Positions 8,174-17,644 of a stretch of DNA of 64,000 bases are shown piece by piece. Under the pieces are notes generated by a model. The model saw only the letters and a list, made by a program, of their open reading frames with translations. It had not been told where the DNA came from and did no database searches. Every line of letters begins with the position of its first letter. Position 1 is the first letter of the stretch. The position numbers were made by a program, and so were the translations under genes. The stretch comes from JANXZS01 sp963797255 (lineage in GTDB: Bacteria > Acidobacteriota > Terriglobia > Terriglobales > Acidobacteriaceae): positions 620,001-684,000 of the forward strand of contig CAWCOV010000001.1 of NCBI GenBank assembly GCA_963797255.1, in the 5' to 3' direction.

Positions 8174-9195
8174 CCCACGAAAACGGGTTCCGGTTCAAGC
8201 CGAATACCAAAACGCGATTCCACCGCATCCAGGATCTTGTCCCGGAGCGCAATCACGTCTTCTGCACTGGCCCCCCCTCGATTGATGAGCGCAAGCGTGT
8301 GGCGGCTGGAAATACCAGCGCGGCCCAGCGCATATCCCTTGGGGAACCCGGCATGTTCCAGTAGCCAGGCCGCTGGGATTTTGGTCATGTGAGGTCCGGC
8401 CTCATAGTGCGGTACCGGAGCGTCGCTCTCAATGGCAATTCTTGCGAAGACCTCCTCCGGCACCACTGGATTCTTGAAAAAGCTGCCAGCGCTACTGCAA
8501 TCCGGATCACCTTCAACCAAAAGCATTCCCTTCCCGCGCCGAATCTCTCGCACTGCAGCCGCTACCTCGGCAAGGCTGGGCCGCCCCTCCCATTCTTGAA
8601 AGTAACGCTTTAGATCTGCATAGTTAGTTATTGATTCTGCATTATTTACTAACTTATATGTCACGCCGCTCACAATGTGCTTTCCGCGCTGAGTGCTGTT
8701 GAAGATGCTTCGGCGATACTCGAATCCACAGAGTTCAGTCGGAAGGTCCACGAATTCATTGGAGCGCAGGTCCAAGGCACGCACCGAAACGATGGTCTGC
8801 GACACTTCCTGGCCATAGGCACCTACATTCTGCACTGGAGTGCCTCCCACGCTGCCGGGGATGCCGGCGAGGCACTCAATGCCGCCATAATTCGCCTGCA
8901 CGGCGGTTGAAACGAATTGATCCCAATCCTCGCCCGCTGCGGCGACGAATGTACCGTCCGGCCGACGTTCTATGCCGCGCAAGGCAATATGGAGCACCAG
9001 GCCGGGAAAGCCTGCATCAGAAATAAGAAGGTTACTGCCGCCTCCGAGCACGAAAATCGGTATTTCCTGCTCGTGGGCAAAGGCCACAGCCTCCACGATT
9101 TCGTCTTCGGTCGTTGCTTCAGCGTACCAGCGGGCCGGCCCGCCGATGCGAAACGTGGTTAGGGGTGCGAGGGGAACATTTTCTTTCAGTTGCAT
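8170..9195 (-). CDS. murB: UDP-N-acetylenolpyruvoylglucosamine reductase
   Basis: FAD enzyme that reduces UDP-GlcNAc-enolpyruvate to UDP-MurNAc for peptidoglycan, about 341 residues. The FAD-binding segment TFRIGGPARWYAEA, the LGGGSNLLI loop, GIPGSVGGTPVQNVGAYGQE and GSFFKNPVV with the catalytic Ser are clear. The length and the YGQEV insertion resemble the E. coli type I enzyme. The start is set at MQLKENVPLAP (9195) because the family begins there; a start at 9216 would add seven residues. Neither has a good ribosome site. Confidence 0.93.
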   Translation of the reverse strand: MQLKENVPLAPLTTFRIGGPARWYAEATTEDEIVEAVAFAHEQEIPIFVLGGGSNLLISDAGFPGLVLHIALRGIERRPDGTFVAAAGEDWDQFVSTAVQANYGGIECLAGIPGSVGGTPVQNVGAYGQEVSQTIVSVRALDLRSNEFVDLPTELCGFEYRRSIFNSTQRGKHIVSGVTYKLVNNAESITNYADLKRYFQEWEGRPSLAEVAAAVREIRRGKGMLLVEGDPDCSSAGSFFKNPVVPEEVFARIAIESDAPVPHYEAGPHMTKIPAAWLLEHAGFPKGYALGRAGISSRHTLALINRGGASAEDVIALRDKILDAVESRFGIRLEPEPVFVG

Positions 9196-9292
9196 TTTGT
9201 AATGAGGGTACACCACGAGAGTCTGGCGTAAGTTCGCTTTGGTCCTTATACAATAGAGTCAGGTCGGTAGTTTTCTGCCGGAGGAGATTCAA

Positions 9293-9718
9293 ATGTATCC
9301 AGAAATAATGGTAATCCCCATGCGTGAGGAACTGACGCGCGCTGGAATCAAGGAAGCGCGCACGGCTCCCGACGTGGATAACGCGCTCGCGCAACCAGGC
9401 ACGACTATGGTGGTTGTGAATTCAATTTGTGGCTGTGCCGCCGGAAAAATGCGTCCCGGTGTCCGCCTCGCGTTGCAGAATGCTGTCGTCCCCGACAATT
9501 CCATCGCCGTTTTCGCAGGACAGGACCGCGAAGCTACTGAGCGCGCTCGTTCCTATTTCGACGGCAATCCACCCACTTCCCCGGCGATCGCCATTTTGCG
9601 CGATGGCAAGCTTGTTTACCTGATGCAGCGTTCCTCGATCGAGATCAGCACCGCCCCGGCAATTGCAGCGGAGCTGTCGCGGGCATTCAACGAGCTTTGC
9701 AGCAAAACGACTGCGTAG
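9293..9718 (+). CDS. Bacilliredoxin (BrxA/BrxB, YphP/YqiW family)
   Basis: Thioredoxin-like protein of 141 residues with the bacilliredoxin active site Cys46-Gly-Cys48 in VVNSICGCAAGKMRPG and the conserved start MYPEIMVIPMREEL. In Firmicutes such proteins remove bacillithiol from oxidised proteins; that role here is an inference from the family. A strong Shine-Dalgarno GGAGGAG precedes the ATG, a TACAAT box sits at 9249-9254, and a terminator follows. The gene stands alone. Confidence 0.9.
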   Translation: MYPEIMVIPMREELTRAGIKEARTAPDVDNALAQPGTTMVVVNSICGCAAGKMRPGVRLALQNAVVPDNSIAVFAGQDREATERARSYFDGNPPTSPAIAILRDGKLVYLMQRSSIEISTAPAIAAELSRAFNELCSKTTA

Positions 9719-9741
9719 AACAATCGAATTTCGAACAAACG

Positions 9742-9767
9742 AAAGCCTCCGGTGAACGGAGGCTTTT
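9742..9767 (+). terminator. Rho-independent terminator after bacilliredoxin gene
   Basis: A 10-bp stem AAAGCCTCCG (9742-9751), loop GTGAA, and CGGAGGCTTT (9757-9766) with a following T-rich tract. The convergent permease gene ends at 9790, so the A-rich 5' flank may make it bidirectional. Confidence 0.87.
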
Positions 9768-9789
9768 ATTTTTTAGTGTAGGAATCTCT

Positions 9790-11334
9790 TTAGGAATGTG
9801 CGCGTCCCTTGGTCATTTCCCCGGGCATTTTCTGTACTTTGCTGTGCTTAACGCTGTATCCAAAATAGATTGCCAGTCCGAGGACAAGCCAAATGATCAA
9901 AACGGCCCACGTGAGCAAGGGCAGTTTGATCATCAGGTAGAACGCACTGATGATGCCGCAGATGGGAACAAGAGGAACGAGCGGCGTTTTAAATGGCCGA
10001 TGCAGTTCTGGTTGGCGTACCCGCAGGATCCATACCCCCGCGCAGACGATGGTGAACGCCAGCAAGGTGCCCATGTTGACCAACTGGCTGAGCCGGTCAA
10101 TCGGCAGAAGTGCAGGAAGGAAGGCCACGATCGTTCCGACAATGATGTTCGAAATCCACGGAGTACGAAACTTGGGGTGAATGGCACTTGCCCACTTGGG
10201 AAGCAATCCGTCGCGGGACATGGAGAAGAAAACGCGGGACTGGCCTAACAACATGACCAGCATCACGGTTCCGAGACCGAAGACGGCACCGATCTTTACC
10301 AAAAGGCTTCCCCATCTCACGCCGGTTACGTCAATTCCGAGCGCCACGGGATCGGCCACGTTTAGCTGGCGGAAGTTAACCAGCCCTGTAAGAACGAGCG
10401 AGACCATGATGTAGAGAATTGTGCAGACGACCAGCGATCCGAGGATGCCGATGGGCATATCCCTTTGCGGGTTCTTCGCCTCCTGGGCAGCCGTCGATAC
10501 GGCATCGAACCCAATATAGGCAAAGAACACCGACGCAGCACCAGCGGCTATGCCGCCGAATCCGAATCTTGAAGAGCCCTCCGCAGGAGGAATGAAGGGG
10601 TGCCAGTTCACGGCGGTGAGTTCGTGATGTTGCAACAGGTAAGAGATGCCGAGATAGAGGAAGATACCGACGATCCCCAACTTCACGATCACGATGGCGG
10701 AGTTGAGATTGGCAGATTCCTTGATGCCAATCACAAGGATTGCAGTGATCGCGAGAATGCCGAGGAATGCGACCAGGTTGAAGATTCCTGTGGCATGTGG
10801 CAAAGCTGAGACATCGATTCCCATTGGCAATGCAGCTAACGGAGTCCACTTGTCGTTGTAGAGCACCTGCACATTGCCGTAGGTGGTGGTGAGTTGGGGC
10901 GGCAAGTGAATGTGCAATTGTTCCAGCAGGCTGACAAGGTAGCCGGACCATCCGGAAGCGACCGTCGCGGCGCCAAACGCATATTCCAGCACAAGGTCCC
11001 AGCCGATGATCCACGCGACGAACTCGCCAAGCGTCGCATAGCCATAGGTGTAGGCGGAACCTGCAATGGGGATGATGGAGGCGAACTCGGCGTAACAAAG
11101 GCCGGCAAAGGCGCACACGATTCCTGCCAGAACAAAACTTAACGCGATGGCAGGGCCGGCATATTTCGCCGCAGCCTGGCCTGTGAGGACGAAGATTCCG
11201 GCGCCGATGATCGCACCGATCCCGAGCGTGATCAGGTTAAGCGCGCTCAGCGACCGCTTTAATGTATGCTCCCCCTCTTCATTCGCTTCGGCGTTAAGAA
11301 CCGAGAGGGGTTTGGTTGCAAACAGGTTAGCCAT
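9790..11334 (-). CDS. APC-family amino acid permease (cationic amino acid transporter type)
   Basis: Inner-membrane amino acid importer or antiporter of 514 residues with about 12-13 membrane segments. The N-terminal RSLSALNLITLGIGAIIGAG carries the unwound TM1 glycine motif of the superfamily, and the long loop near residues 150-175 and the AAQEAKNPQRDMPIGI segment are typical of the CAT/YfnA branch. The substrate cannot be assigned. Shine-Dalgarno GAGGAGG lies 12 bases before the ATG. It follows a second permease by 20 bp in the same operon. Confidence 0.9.
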   Translation of the reverse strand: MANLFATKPLSVLNAEANEEGEHTLKRSLSALNLITLGIGAIIGAGIFVLTGQAAAKYAGPAIALSFVLAGIVCAFAGLCYAEFASIIPIAGSAYTYGYATLGEFVAWIIGWDLVLEYAFGAATVASGWSGYLVSLLEQLHIHLPPQLTTTYGNVQVLYNDKWTPLAALPMGIDVSALPHATGIFNLVAFLGILAITAILVIGIKESANLNSAIVIVKLGIVGIFLYLGISYLLQHHELTAVNWHPFIPPAEGSSRFGFGGIAAGAASVFFAYIGFDAVSTAAQEAKNPQRDMPIGILGSLVVCTILYIMVSLVLTGLVNFRQLNVADPVALGIDVTGVRWGSLLVKIGAVFGLGTVMLVMLLGQSRVFFSMSRDGLLPKWASAIHPKFRTPWISNIIVGTIVAFLPALLPIDRLSQLVNMGTLLAFTIVCAGVWILRVRQPELHRPFKTPLVPLVPICGIISAFYLMIKLPLLTWAVLIIWLVLGLAIYFGYSVKHSKVQKMPGEMTKGRAHS

Positions 11335-11354
11335 CTAAGGCGGTCCTCCTCAAA

Positions 11355-12929
11355 CTAGTGGTCGTTCGCTGATGTTAGATTCGGGCCCCGGCGGGACCAC
11401 AGCGCAAATACTGGAATACCGAGAAGGACAAGTATCAGTCCCGGCCAAGTGTACTGAGGCTTGTATCGCAATAATACGATACATACCCATGTAGCCATCG
11501 CGAGATAGATGGCAGGCAGAACGGGGTAACCAATAGCTTTGTATGGACGCGGAGCGTCGGGCTTCCGAACGCGAAGTACAAAGAGGCTGGCGATGGTGAG
11601 GATGTAAAACAGCAGCGCCGCAAAAATTGTGTAGTCCAGCAACTGTCCGTAGGAACCGGATAGGCACAGCACGCACGTCCATACGGCCTGCGCAATCAGG
11701 GAGGCTACCGGGGTCTTGTACCGGGGATGGAGGTCGCCCGCAGCTTTAAAGAAGAGGCGGTCGCGACTCATCGCGTAGTAAACGCGAGCCCCGGCCATGG
11801 TCATACCGTTGGCGCATCCGAAGGTTGAAATCAGGATTGCTGCCGCCATGAGATACGCGCCGCTTGAGTGGAAGATCTGCTCCAGCACCGCGGTTCCCAC
11901 GCGGTCCTGAGACGCGTATTGGATGCCCCGCGCGAAGTTGGTAGTACCAGCAGGGTCTCCATGCAGGGGCAGCACGCAGAGGTAAACAAAATTCGCGAGA
12001 ATATAAATCAGCAGGACAAGGCCGGTGCCCATCGCGAGCGATAGCGGAAGATTCCGTTTTGGATTGCGAACTTCGCCCGCTGTAAAGGTGATGTTGTTCC
12101 AGGCATCCGCGGAGAAGAGCGAACCTACCTGAACCACTGCAAGCACGGTGAAGAATCCCACCATGGCGGTTGGCCCGCCCACTCCAACCTGAACGGGATG
12201 CAATGTTGAGAAGGATGCGTTACGCCAAAACTCGTGCCACCCTGCGCCAAAATTCGCAGCGATTGCAGCTGGGTCGCGTCCAATTGTGAAGCCAAAAAGG
12301 ACGAGCCCAAAGAGAGCCGCCGTCTTTGTCGTGGTGAAAACGTTCTGAACAATGGCTCCGGTCTTTACGCCGAAGATGTTCACTCCCGCAAGCAGTACAA
12401 CGATGATGACGGCGGCAAGATTAGCAGTGTTCAGCCCAATGTCCATGTTGCCCAGCACCATGGGACCAACATGCCATGGTGGGACATGACCGATATGCCA
12501 GATCCAATTCGTTGCAGAAACTGAGGGGAAAAATATACCGAGAAATTTGCCGAAGGCGACGGCTACCGCTGCAATCGTGCCCGTTTGGATGACGAGGAAG
12601 AGTGTCCAACCGTAAAGAAATCCCCACATGGGCCCGAGGGCCTCTCGCAGATAAACATACTGCCCTCCTGCGCGAGGCATCATCGCGGCAAGTTCGCCGT
12701 AGCTCAGAGCACCGATAATCGTCATGATGGCGGTTACGATCCACGCTCCGATAAAAAGAGCGGGGGAATCGACACCACGCCCGATGTCGGCGGCAACAAT
12801 AAAGATCCCGGAGCCGATCATCGAACCGACAACAATCGCGGTCGAACTGAACAGTCCTAGACCCTGAACAAAATGAGGAGTTCCTGTATCTACGGCGGGG
12901 GTCAATGGAGGTGTTCGGCTGGTCGTCAC
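11355..12929 (-). CDS. APC-family amino acid permease
   Basis: Second APC permease, 524 residues from a GTG start, about 12 membrane segments. The TM1 motif STAIVVGSMIGSGIF and the EVRNPKRNLPLSLA cytosolic segment identify the superfamily; it is clearly diverged from the neighbouring permease, so the pair is not a recent duplication. It lies 12 bp after thiE and 20 bp before the next permease, which suggests one thiE-permease-permease transcript. The substrate is unknown. Confidence 0.9.
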   Translation of the reverse strand: MTTSRTPPLTPAVDTGTPHFVQGLGLFSSTAIVVGSMIGSGIFIVAADIGRGVDSPALFIGAWIVTAIMTIIGALSYGELAAMMPRAGGQYVYLREALGPMWGFLYGWTLFLVIQTGTIAAVAVAFGKFLGIFFPSVSATNWIWHIGHVPPWHVGPMVLGNMDIGLNTANLAAVIIVVLLAGVNIFGVKTGAIVQNVFTTTKTAALFGLVLFGFTIGRDPAAIAANFGAGWHEFWRNASFSTLHPVQVGVGGPTAMVGFFTVLAVVQVGSLFSADAWNNITFTAGEVRNPKRNLPLSLAMGTGLVLLIYILANFVYLCVLPLHGDPAGTTNFARGIQYASQDRVGTAVLEQIFHSSGAYLMAAAILISTFGCANGMTMAGARVYYAMSRDRLFFKAAGDLHPRYKTPVASLIAQAVWTCVLCLSGSYGQLLDYTIFAALLFYILTIASLFVLRVRKPDAPRPYKAIGYPVLPAIYLAMATWVCIVLLRYKPQYTWPGLILVLLGIPVFALWSRRGPNLTSANDH

Positions 12930-12941
12930 TTGTTGTCTGTT

Positions 12942-13625
12942 CTACCGGAAACGCACGAGAAAGTCTCTAGCGACTTTCGCAGGCTGTTCACCTGAGGGAC
13001 TCTGGAACACACCCGAGATTAATGCAACAGAATCAGCGCCGGCTTCCCTCACCTGCCGGCAGTTCTCAAATGTGATGCCACCGATTGCAACCACGTGTTT
13101 TGTGGTGGAGGCGCGCGCCAGGCGAACGCCATCCAGACCAACCACTGGGTCTGCGTTCGCTTTTGATCCGGTTGAAAATACTGGCCCAATCGCGATGTAC
13201 TCGACCGGCATAAGTGCTGCGGCCTGTAACTGTTTTTCGTTATGTGTGGAAATTCCGACGATCTTTCCTTCGCCAACGATTTGTCGGGCTGAGGTCGCAG
13301 AGATATCCTCCTGTCCGACATGCACGCCATCAAGACCTGCAAGCATGCACAGGTCGGCTCGATCGTTCAGAATAAGCAGACATTTTCCATAAGGCATGGC
13401 TACGCGGAGAACCTTCGCGTCGTCGAGTATCTCGCGGTCGTTGCCGGACTTGTTTCGATATTGCAAAAGCGTCACTCCTGCATCGAGCAATTCGCCCCCA
13501 AGTCGTTCTAAAAATCCAACACGAGACTCGTTGGGGATCAGGCAGGAATCGAGGATTGGATACAGCGGCGAGAACAGCTCCATAAAGCCAGTATCGATCC
13601 TATCGGCGCTTAAGTGGCTAGGCAC
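12942..13625 (-). CDS. thiE: Thiamine-phosphate synthase
   Basis: Joins hydroxymethylpyrimidine diphosphate and thiazole phosphate to thiamine monophosphate. TIM-barrel protein of up to 227 residues (GTG at 13625; an ATG at 13583 would give 213). Visible motifs are TLLQYRNK, LILNDRADLC, DGVHVGQED, the phosphate site GPVFSTGSKANADPVVG and AIGGITFENC. No other thi gene is nearby and no TPP riboswitch is visible upstream; it heads an operon with two permeases. Confidence 0.92.
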   Translation of the reverse strand: MPSHLSADRIDTGFMELFSPLYPILDSCLIPNESRVGFLERLGGELLDAGVTLLQYRNKSGNDREILDDAKVLRVAMPYGKCLLILNDRADLCMLAGLDGVHVGQEDISATSARQIVGEGKIVGISTHNEKQLQAAALMPVEYIAIGPVFSTGSKANADPVVGLDGVRLARASTTKHVVAIGGITFENCRQVREAGADSVALISGVFQSPSGEQPAKVARDFLVRFR

Positions 13626-13729
13626 CGTCAGATATTTCGTTCTCCGCCCGCAGCTAGAGTCGGACGGTCGGCTCCGCCTTGACTCGCGGCTTCGGACGAA
13701 GAGTGTTGCGATGATAAATCCCTTTAGAC

Positions 13730-16108
13730 ATGGTATTCTCAGTGTTATCAGGCGAAAACTTATTTTGCCTCCTTGGATCGTTTCATCCAGTGAGACTTAC
13801 GCATTTCAGTGCGTTTCCGCGCGCATCCGGGCGCGATGATGGCCTTAGTGCGTCACCATGTCTCCTCCTTCTCACAAAAATTGCATCGAAGGCCTACCAC
13901 TTCCTACTCCTGGGTTCCTTACTGGCGTCGTTCGTTTCCCCTGCATTCGGCACTCCGGTCCCTTCTCTCCAAATACCCAAGGTCACGCGCCCTCCAAAGC
14001 TCTCCGAATTTCTGGAAGGAACGCCACGCGAAGCCGAGATGGTGGTTACAGACTTCCATCAGTTGGATCCCGTCGAAGGTTCGCCGGCTAGTCAGTCTAC
14101 TTCCGCATACCTTTCCTACGACGACCACAATCTTTACGTAGGCTGGATATGTAAAGACGATCCGACGAAGATTCGTGCGAGAGTGGCCAAGCGGAAAGAT
14201 ATCGCCACGGACGATCGCATTTCTGTCAACCTCGATACATTTCACGATGGCAAGCATGCCTATTGGTTCGACGTAAATCCATACGGCATCCAGTTCGACG
14301 GGAAAACTACGGATGGCATCGGCGACGACGTCACCTATGAAACTCTATGGTTCACGGACGGACGCCTGACATCGGACGGATACGTTGTCTTAGTAACAAT
14401 TCCCTTCCGCAGCCTGCGTTTTCCCCAGGGACAAAAGCAGGTTTGGGGCGTGGGATTGTTCCGCTTCATCATGCGGAACAACGAAGTGGACGCATGGCCA
14501 TCGTTTACTCACAAGCGCGATCCGCAGTGGGTAGGGCAATTCGGCGAAATGACGATTCCATCGGGCACATCGCCGGGCCGAAATATTCAGATCATCCCGT
14601 ACGGACTCTTCTCGAACGACAAGTTCCTCGATCCTGTACTTCGTTATCAAAACCGAAAAGATTTTCGCGCCGGTGTGGATGCTAAGTTCGTGATCAGGGA
14701 CTCCTTCACGCTGGATACGACTATCAATCCTGACTTCAGCCAGATAGAGTCCGATGCGCCACTCGTTACGGTGAATCAGCGCTACGAGGTCGTTTACCCT
14801 GAACGCCGACCGTTCTTCATGGAGAACTCCTCGGTCTTCCTCACACCGCAAATACTGTTCTTCTCGCGACGAATTGTGAATCCTCAATTCGGCGCAAAAT
14901 TGACAGGATCAGAAGGCCCCTGGAACGTGGGAGTGCTCACAACGGATGACCGCGCGCCGGGCGAGATACTCGGAGAGGATGATCCCCAGCATGGAGATCG
15001 TGCGGTGGACGGAGTAGCGCGCGTGGAGCGACAGTTCGGACACGAGTCTCATCTGGCCGCAGCTTTTACCGGCTTCCAATTTGGCTCAGATTACAACTGG
15101 GTGGGATCTATGGATGCGCGTTTGCTCGCTCCGCACAATTGGTATGCTGTCGGCGAGGCTACCACCAGCAAGACCCAGCATCAGGACGGCACTTCGTTTG
15201 CCGGCCCCGCTTACGCTGCATCGCTTGCCCACATGGATCGTAATCTAAAAGTGGACACGTACTTCTCTGACCTCAGTCCGGGCTTCAACGCTGTCCTCGG
15301 GTACATCCCTCGCGTCGATCTTCGCGAATGGGACAACCGTTTCGGCTATCAATGGCACCGTGAAGGCAGCGTGATGAACAGCCTCGGTCCCGGCATCTAT
15401 CAGACGATTGATTGGAACCATAAGGGAGAGTTAGAGGACTGGGCCATCAAGCCAAACTTTTCCATGACCATGTCGCGACTGACCTATGCGCAGTTCACTC
15501 ATTCGGAAACTTACGAACTCTACCAGAACATTGGATTTCGGAAGCATCGGAATGATGTTTATCTTTCGAGCGAACCGCTGAGGTGGTTGGGGTTCATACT
15601 CGACTACAACTACGGTCTGTCTGTGAATTATTATCCGCCGGATGGCGTTGCGCCCTCCTTGGGAAAATCCACCAACGCCTCAGCTTCGTTTACCGTGCGT
15701 CCAACTCCACGGATCAAGATCTTTGAGTCTTATATCTACGCGCGGCTAGGGACGCTAGAAGAGTATTTCGTTAACCGTGAGCCCGCATCCATGTTCAACA
15801 ACCACATCTTTCGTTCAAACGCGAATATCCAGTTCACACGCGAGATGTCATTCAGCGCCATCATGGACTACAACGCTGTCCTGCCTAATTCTTCACTGGT
15901 CTCGGCAGACTATTCCAAAATTGCCGACGCAACTTTTCTGTTCACTTACTTCCGCAATCCCGGAACTGCCCTGTATGTCGGTTACTCCACGACGTACGAC
16001 AACACTAATGTTGGTGGTCCTACCCGGCAGATTCTGCGGACCCAGTTTCCAAACACGCAGACCGACCGCCAACTCTTCGCCAAGCTAAGCTATCTCTTCC
16101 GGTTTTAG
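13730..16108 (+). CDS. DUF5916-family protein with CBM9-like N-terminus, probable outer-membrane barrel
   Basis: Secreted or outer-membrane protein of unknown function, up to 792 residues. After a signal-like segment (FLLLGSLLASFVSPAFG, about residues 57-74) comes a CBM9-type beta domain (AYLSYDDHNLYVGWICKD), then DUF5916 (NPDFSQIESDAPLVTVNQRY, PERRPFFMENSSVF). The C-terminal half is rich in alternating aromatic strands and ends in Phe (YLFRF), as outer-membrane barrels do. The start is uncertain: the ATG at 13730 leaves some 50 residues before the signal. An ATG at 13858 would give a neat signal peptide if the A5 run at 13875-13879 carries one base too many. Confidence 0.8.
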   Translation: MVFSVLSGENLFCLLGSFHPVRLTHFSAFPRASGRDDGLSASPCLLLLTKIASKAYHFLLLGSLLASFVSPAFGTPVPSLQIPKVTRPPKLSEFLEGTPREAEMVVTDFHQLDPVEGSPASQSTSAYLSYDDHNLYVGWICKDDPTKIRARVAKRKDIATDDRISVNLDTFHDGKHAYWFDVNPYGIQFDGKTTDGIGDDVTYETLWFTDGRLTSDGYVVLVTIPFRSLRFPQGQKQVWGVGLFRFIMRNNEVDAWPSFTHKRDPQWVGQFGEMTIPSGTSPGRNIQIIPYGLFSNDKFLDPVLRYQNRKDFRAGVDAKFVIRDSFTLDTTINPDFSQIESDAPLVTVNQRYEVVYPERRPFFMENSSVFLTPQILFFSRRIVNPQFGAKLTGSEGPWNVGVLTTDDRAPGEILGEDDPQHGDRAVDGVARVERQFGHESHLAAAFTGFQFGSDYNWVGSMDARLLAPHNWYAVGEATTSKTQHQDGTSFAGPAYAASLAHMDRNLKVDTYFSDLSPGFNAVLGYIPRVDLREWDNRFGYQWHREGSVMNSLGPGIYQTIDWNHKGELEDWAIKPNFSMTMSRLTYAQFTHSETYELYQNIGFRKHRNDVYLSSEPLRWLGFILDYNYGLSVNYYPPDGVAPSLGKSTNASASFTVRPTPRIKIFESYIYARLGTLEEYFVNREPASMFNNHIFRSNANIQFTREMSFSAIMDYNAVLPNSSLVSADYSKIADATFLFTYFRNPGTALYVGYSTTYDNTNVGGPTRQILRTQFPNTQTDRQLFAKLSYLFRF

Positions 16109-16109
16109 A

Positions 16110-17525
16110 TCAAGGCAACGTCTCTGAAGGGAGCTCGTCGATAGGGAGATTCTTTGCCTCCGTATGGGGCAGGATGATTCCGTCCTGCAGCAGCAACGCT
16201 TCATAAACGGAAGTGCGACGCCAGTGTCGCGCCAGGGTATACGCGATCATGTTTGAAACCATGAGTGGAAGGATCAGCTCATAGGATCCTGTCATCTCGA
16301 AAATGATGAGTACGGAGGTCATTGGCGCTCGCACGATCCCGGCGAAGACCGCGCCCATGCCCACCAAAGCAAACGCCCCCAGGGTCCCACTCGCGTGATG
16401 GAACACGGCTACATCAAGAAAACCGATGGCTCCGCCCAACATGCCACCAATGAACAGTGAGGGCGCAAATATTCCTCCTGCCCCTCCACTGGAATACGAG
16501 CAGACGGTAGCCACTAATTTGAGAACGCAAAGAATCAGAAGCACCCGAACCGCTAACGATCCATTCAGCGCAAGAGAAAGTGTGTCGTATCCACCGCCGG
16601 CGATGCCGCGTTGCTTCACCCAAAGAAGTGCGACGACAGCGAGAGCACCGGTCATCGCTCCGCCGATTGCCGGGTGAACCCACTTCGGCACAGCAGTTAA
16701 CTGTTTGAATCGTGCACGCAATCCCAACAGAGAATCAGTGAAGGCTACCGACGCAACCGCCGCAGCAGCGCCAAGAAGCACATAGAAGAGAAGAGAGCTT
16801 GCGGGGACCAGTGGGTCTACGTACTTCAGTTCGAAGACGGGGTGGCGACCAAGGATCATGCGCTCCACTGACGCAGCGATTGCAGCAGCAACGATCACAC
16901 CGGAGAGCATGGTTTGATCAAGATCGCCAATCACTTCTTCGAGTGTGAAGGTCACGGCGGAAATGGGAGCGTTGAAGGCTGCGGCGATTCCAGCAGCAAC
17001 GCCAACCGCCGCCATCCGTCGCTGGTTCCTGGTTGATAATGCCAATGTCCGAGCAAGAAAGCTGGAAATGCCGGCGCAAATTTGTACCGTCGGGCCTTCC
17101 CTGCCGAGCGAAGCTCCGCTACCAATCTGGATAATTCCGAGAATGAATTTTCCGATGGAGTCGCGCATTGGAACATTGCCGGCGTGAAGAGCATAAGATG
17201 CCTTAACCTGAGGTATCCCGCTGCCCGCCGCCCCGGGGAAAAAGTAATAGATGCCAATTCCTGCTAGAAGACCGCCAAGGGTTGGCGTAAGGATGGCCCA
17301 GAATACCCACTGATACCCCGGGGCCGCGAACGCGCGGTCGATCATCAGGTGTCCGGCCTTCTCGATCCCAACGTGGAACACCACCGCGGCCAGGCCACAA
17401 ACGGCCCCGCTAACGACGGTGAGTGTCAGTAGCCTGTGGCGTTGATTGGGAACAAGTCGGAGAAGCAACCGATGCAAGAAATTTCGAAGCGAATTCGCCA
17501 ACACGCGGGGTTGTAAATTTCCCAT
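16110..17525 (-). CDS. ClC-family chloride channel or H+/Cl- exchanger
   Basis: Inner-membrane anion transporter of 471 residues. The chloride-path motifs GSGIPQ, GREGPT (with the gating glutamate) and GGIFAPSLFIGG are present, and a second glutamate pair in FTLEEVIGDL matches the proton-glutamate region of exchangers, so an antiporter is more likely than a channel. There is no C-terminal CBS pair. It is tail-to-tail with the DUF5916 gene, one base apart. A role in acid resistance is known for such proteins but is only inferred here. Confidence 0.92.
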   Translation of the reverse strand: MGNLQPRVLANSLRNFLHRLLLRLVPNQRHRLLTLTVVSGAVCGLAAVVFHVGIEKAGHLMIDRAFAAPGYQWVFWAILTPTLGGLLAGIGIYYFFPGAAGSGIPQVKASYALHAGNVPMRDSIGKFILGIIQIGSGASLGREGPTVQICAGISSFLARTLALSTRNQRRMAAVGVAAGIAAAFNAPISAVTFTLEEVIGDLDQTMLSGVIVAAAIAASVERMILGRHPVFELKYVDPLVPASSLLFYVLLGAAAAVASVAFTDSLLGLRARFKQLTAVPKWVHPAIGGAMTGALAVVALLWVKQRGIAGGGYDTLSLALNGSLAVRVLLILCVLKLVATVCSYSSGGAGGIFAPSLFIGGMLGGAIGFLDVAVFHHASGTLGAFALVGMGAVFAGIVRAPMTSVLIIFEMTGSYELILPLMVSNMIAYTLARHWRRTSVYEALLLQDGIILPHTEAKNLPIDELPSETLP

Positions 17526-17644
17526 GTCCTTATGCCGGGTGACTCTGCGGCCCGGAATCGCAAGCTCCGAAGATCAATCGAAATGAGCAATCTGCGGACG
17601 CGCGCTGCCGCGGCCCGTGAGTTGTTGTTGCAGCATGAAGTTGC

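Noticed and set aside
13626..13729. TPP riboswitch upstream of thiE
   Set aside because: Read on the minus strand; no CUGAGA element or conserved thi-box pattern is present in the short leader.
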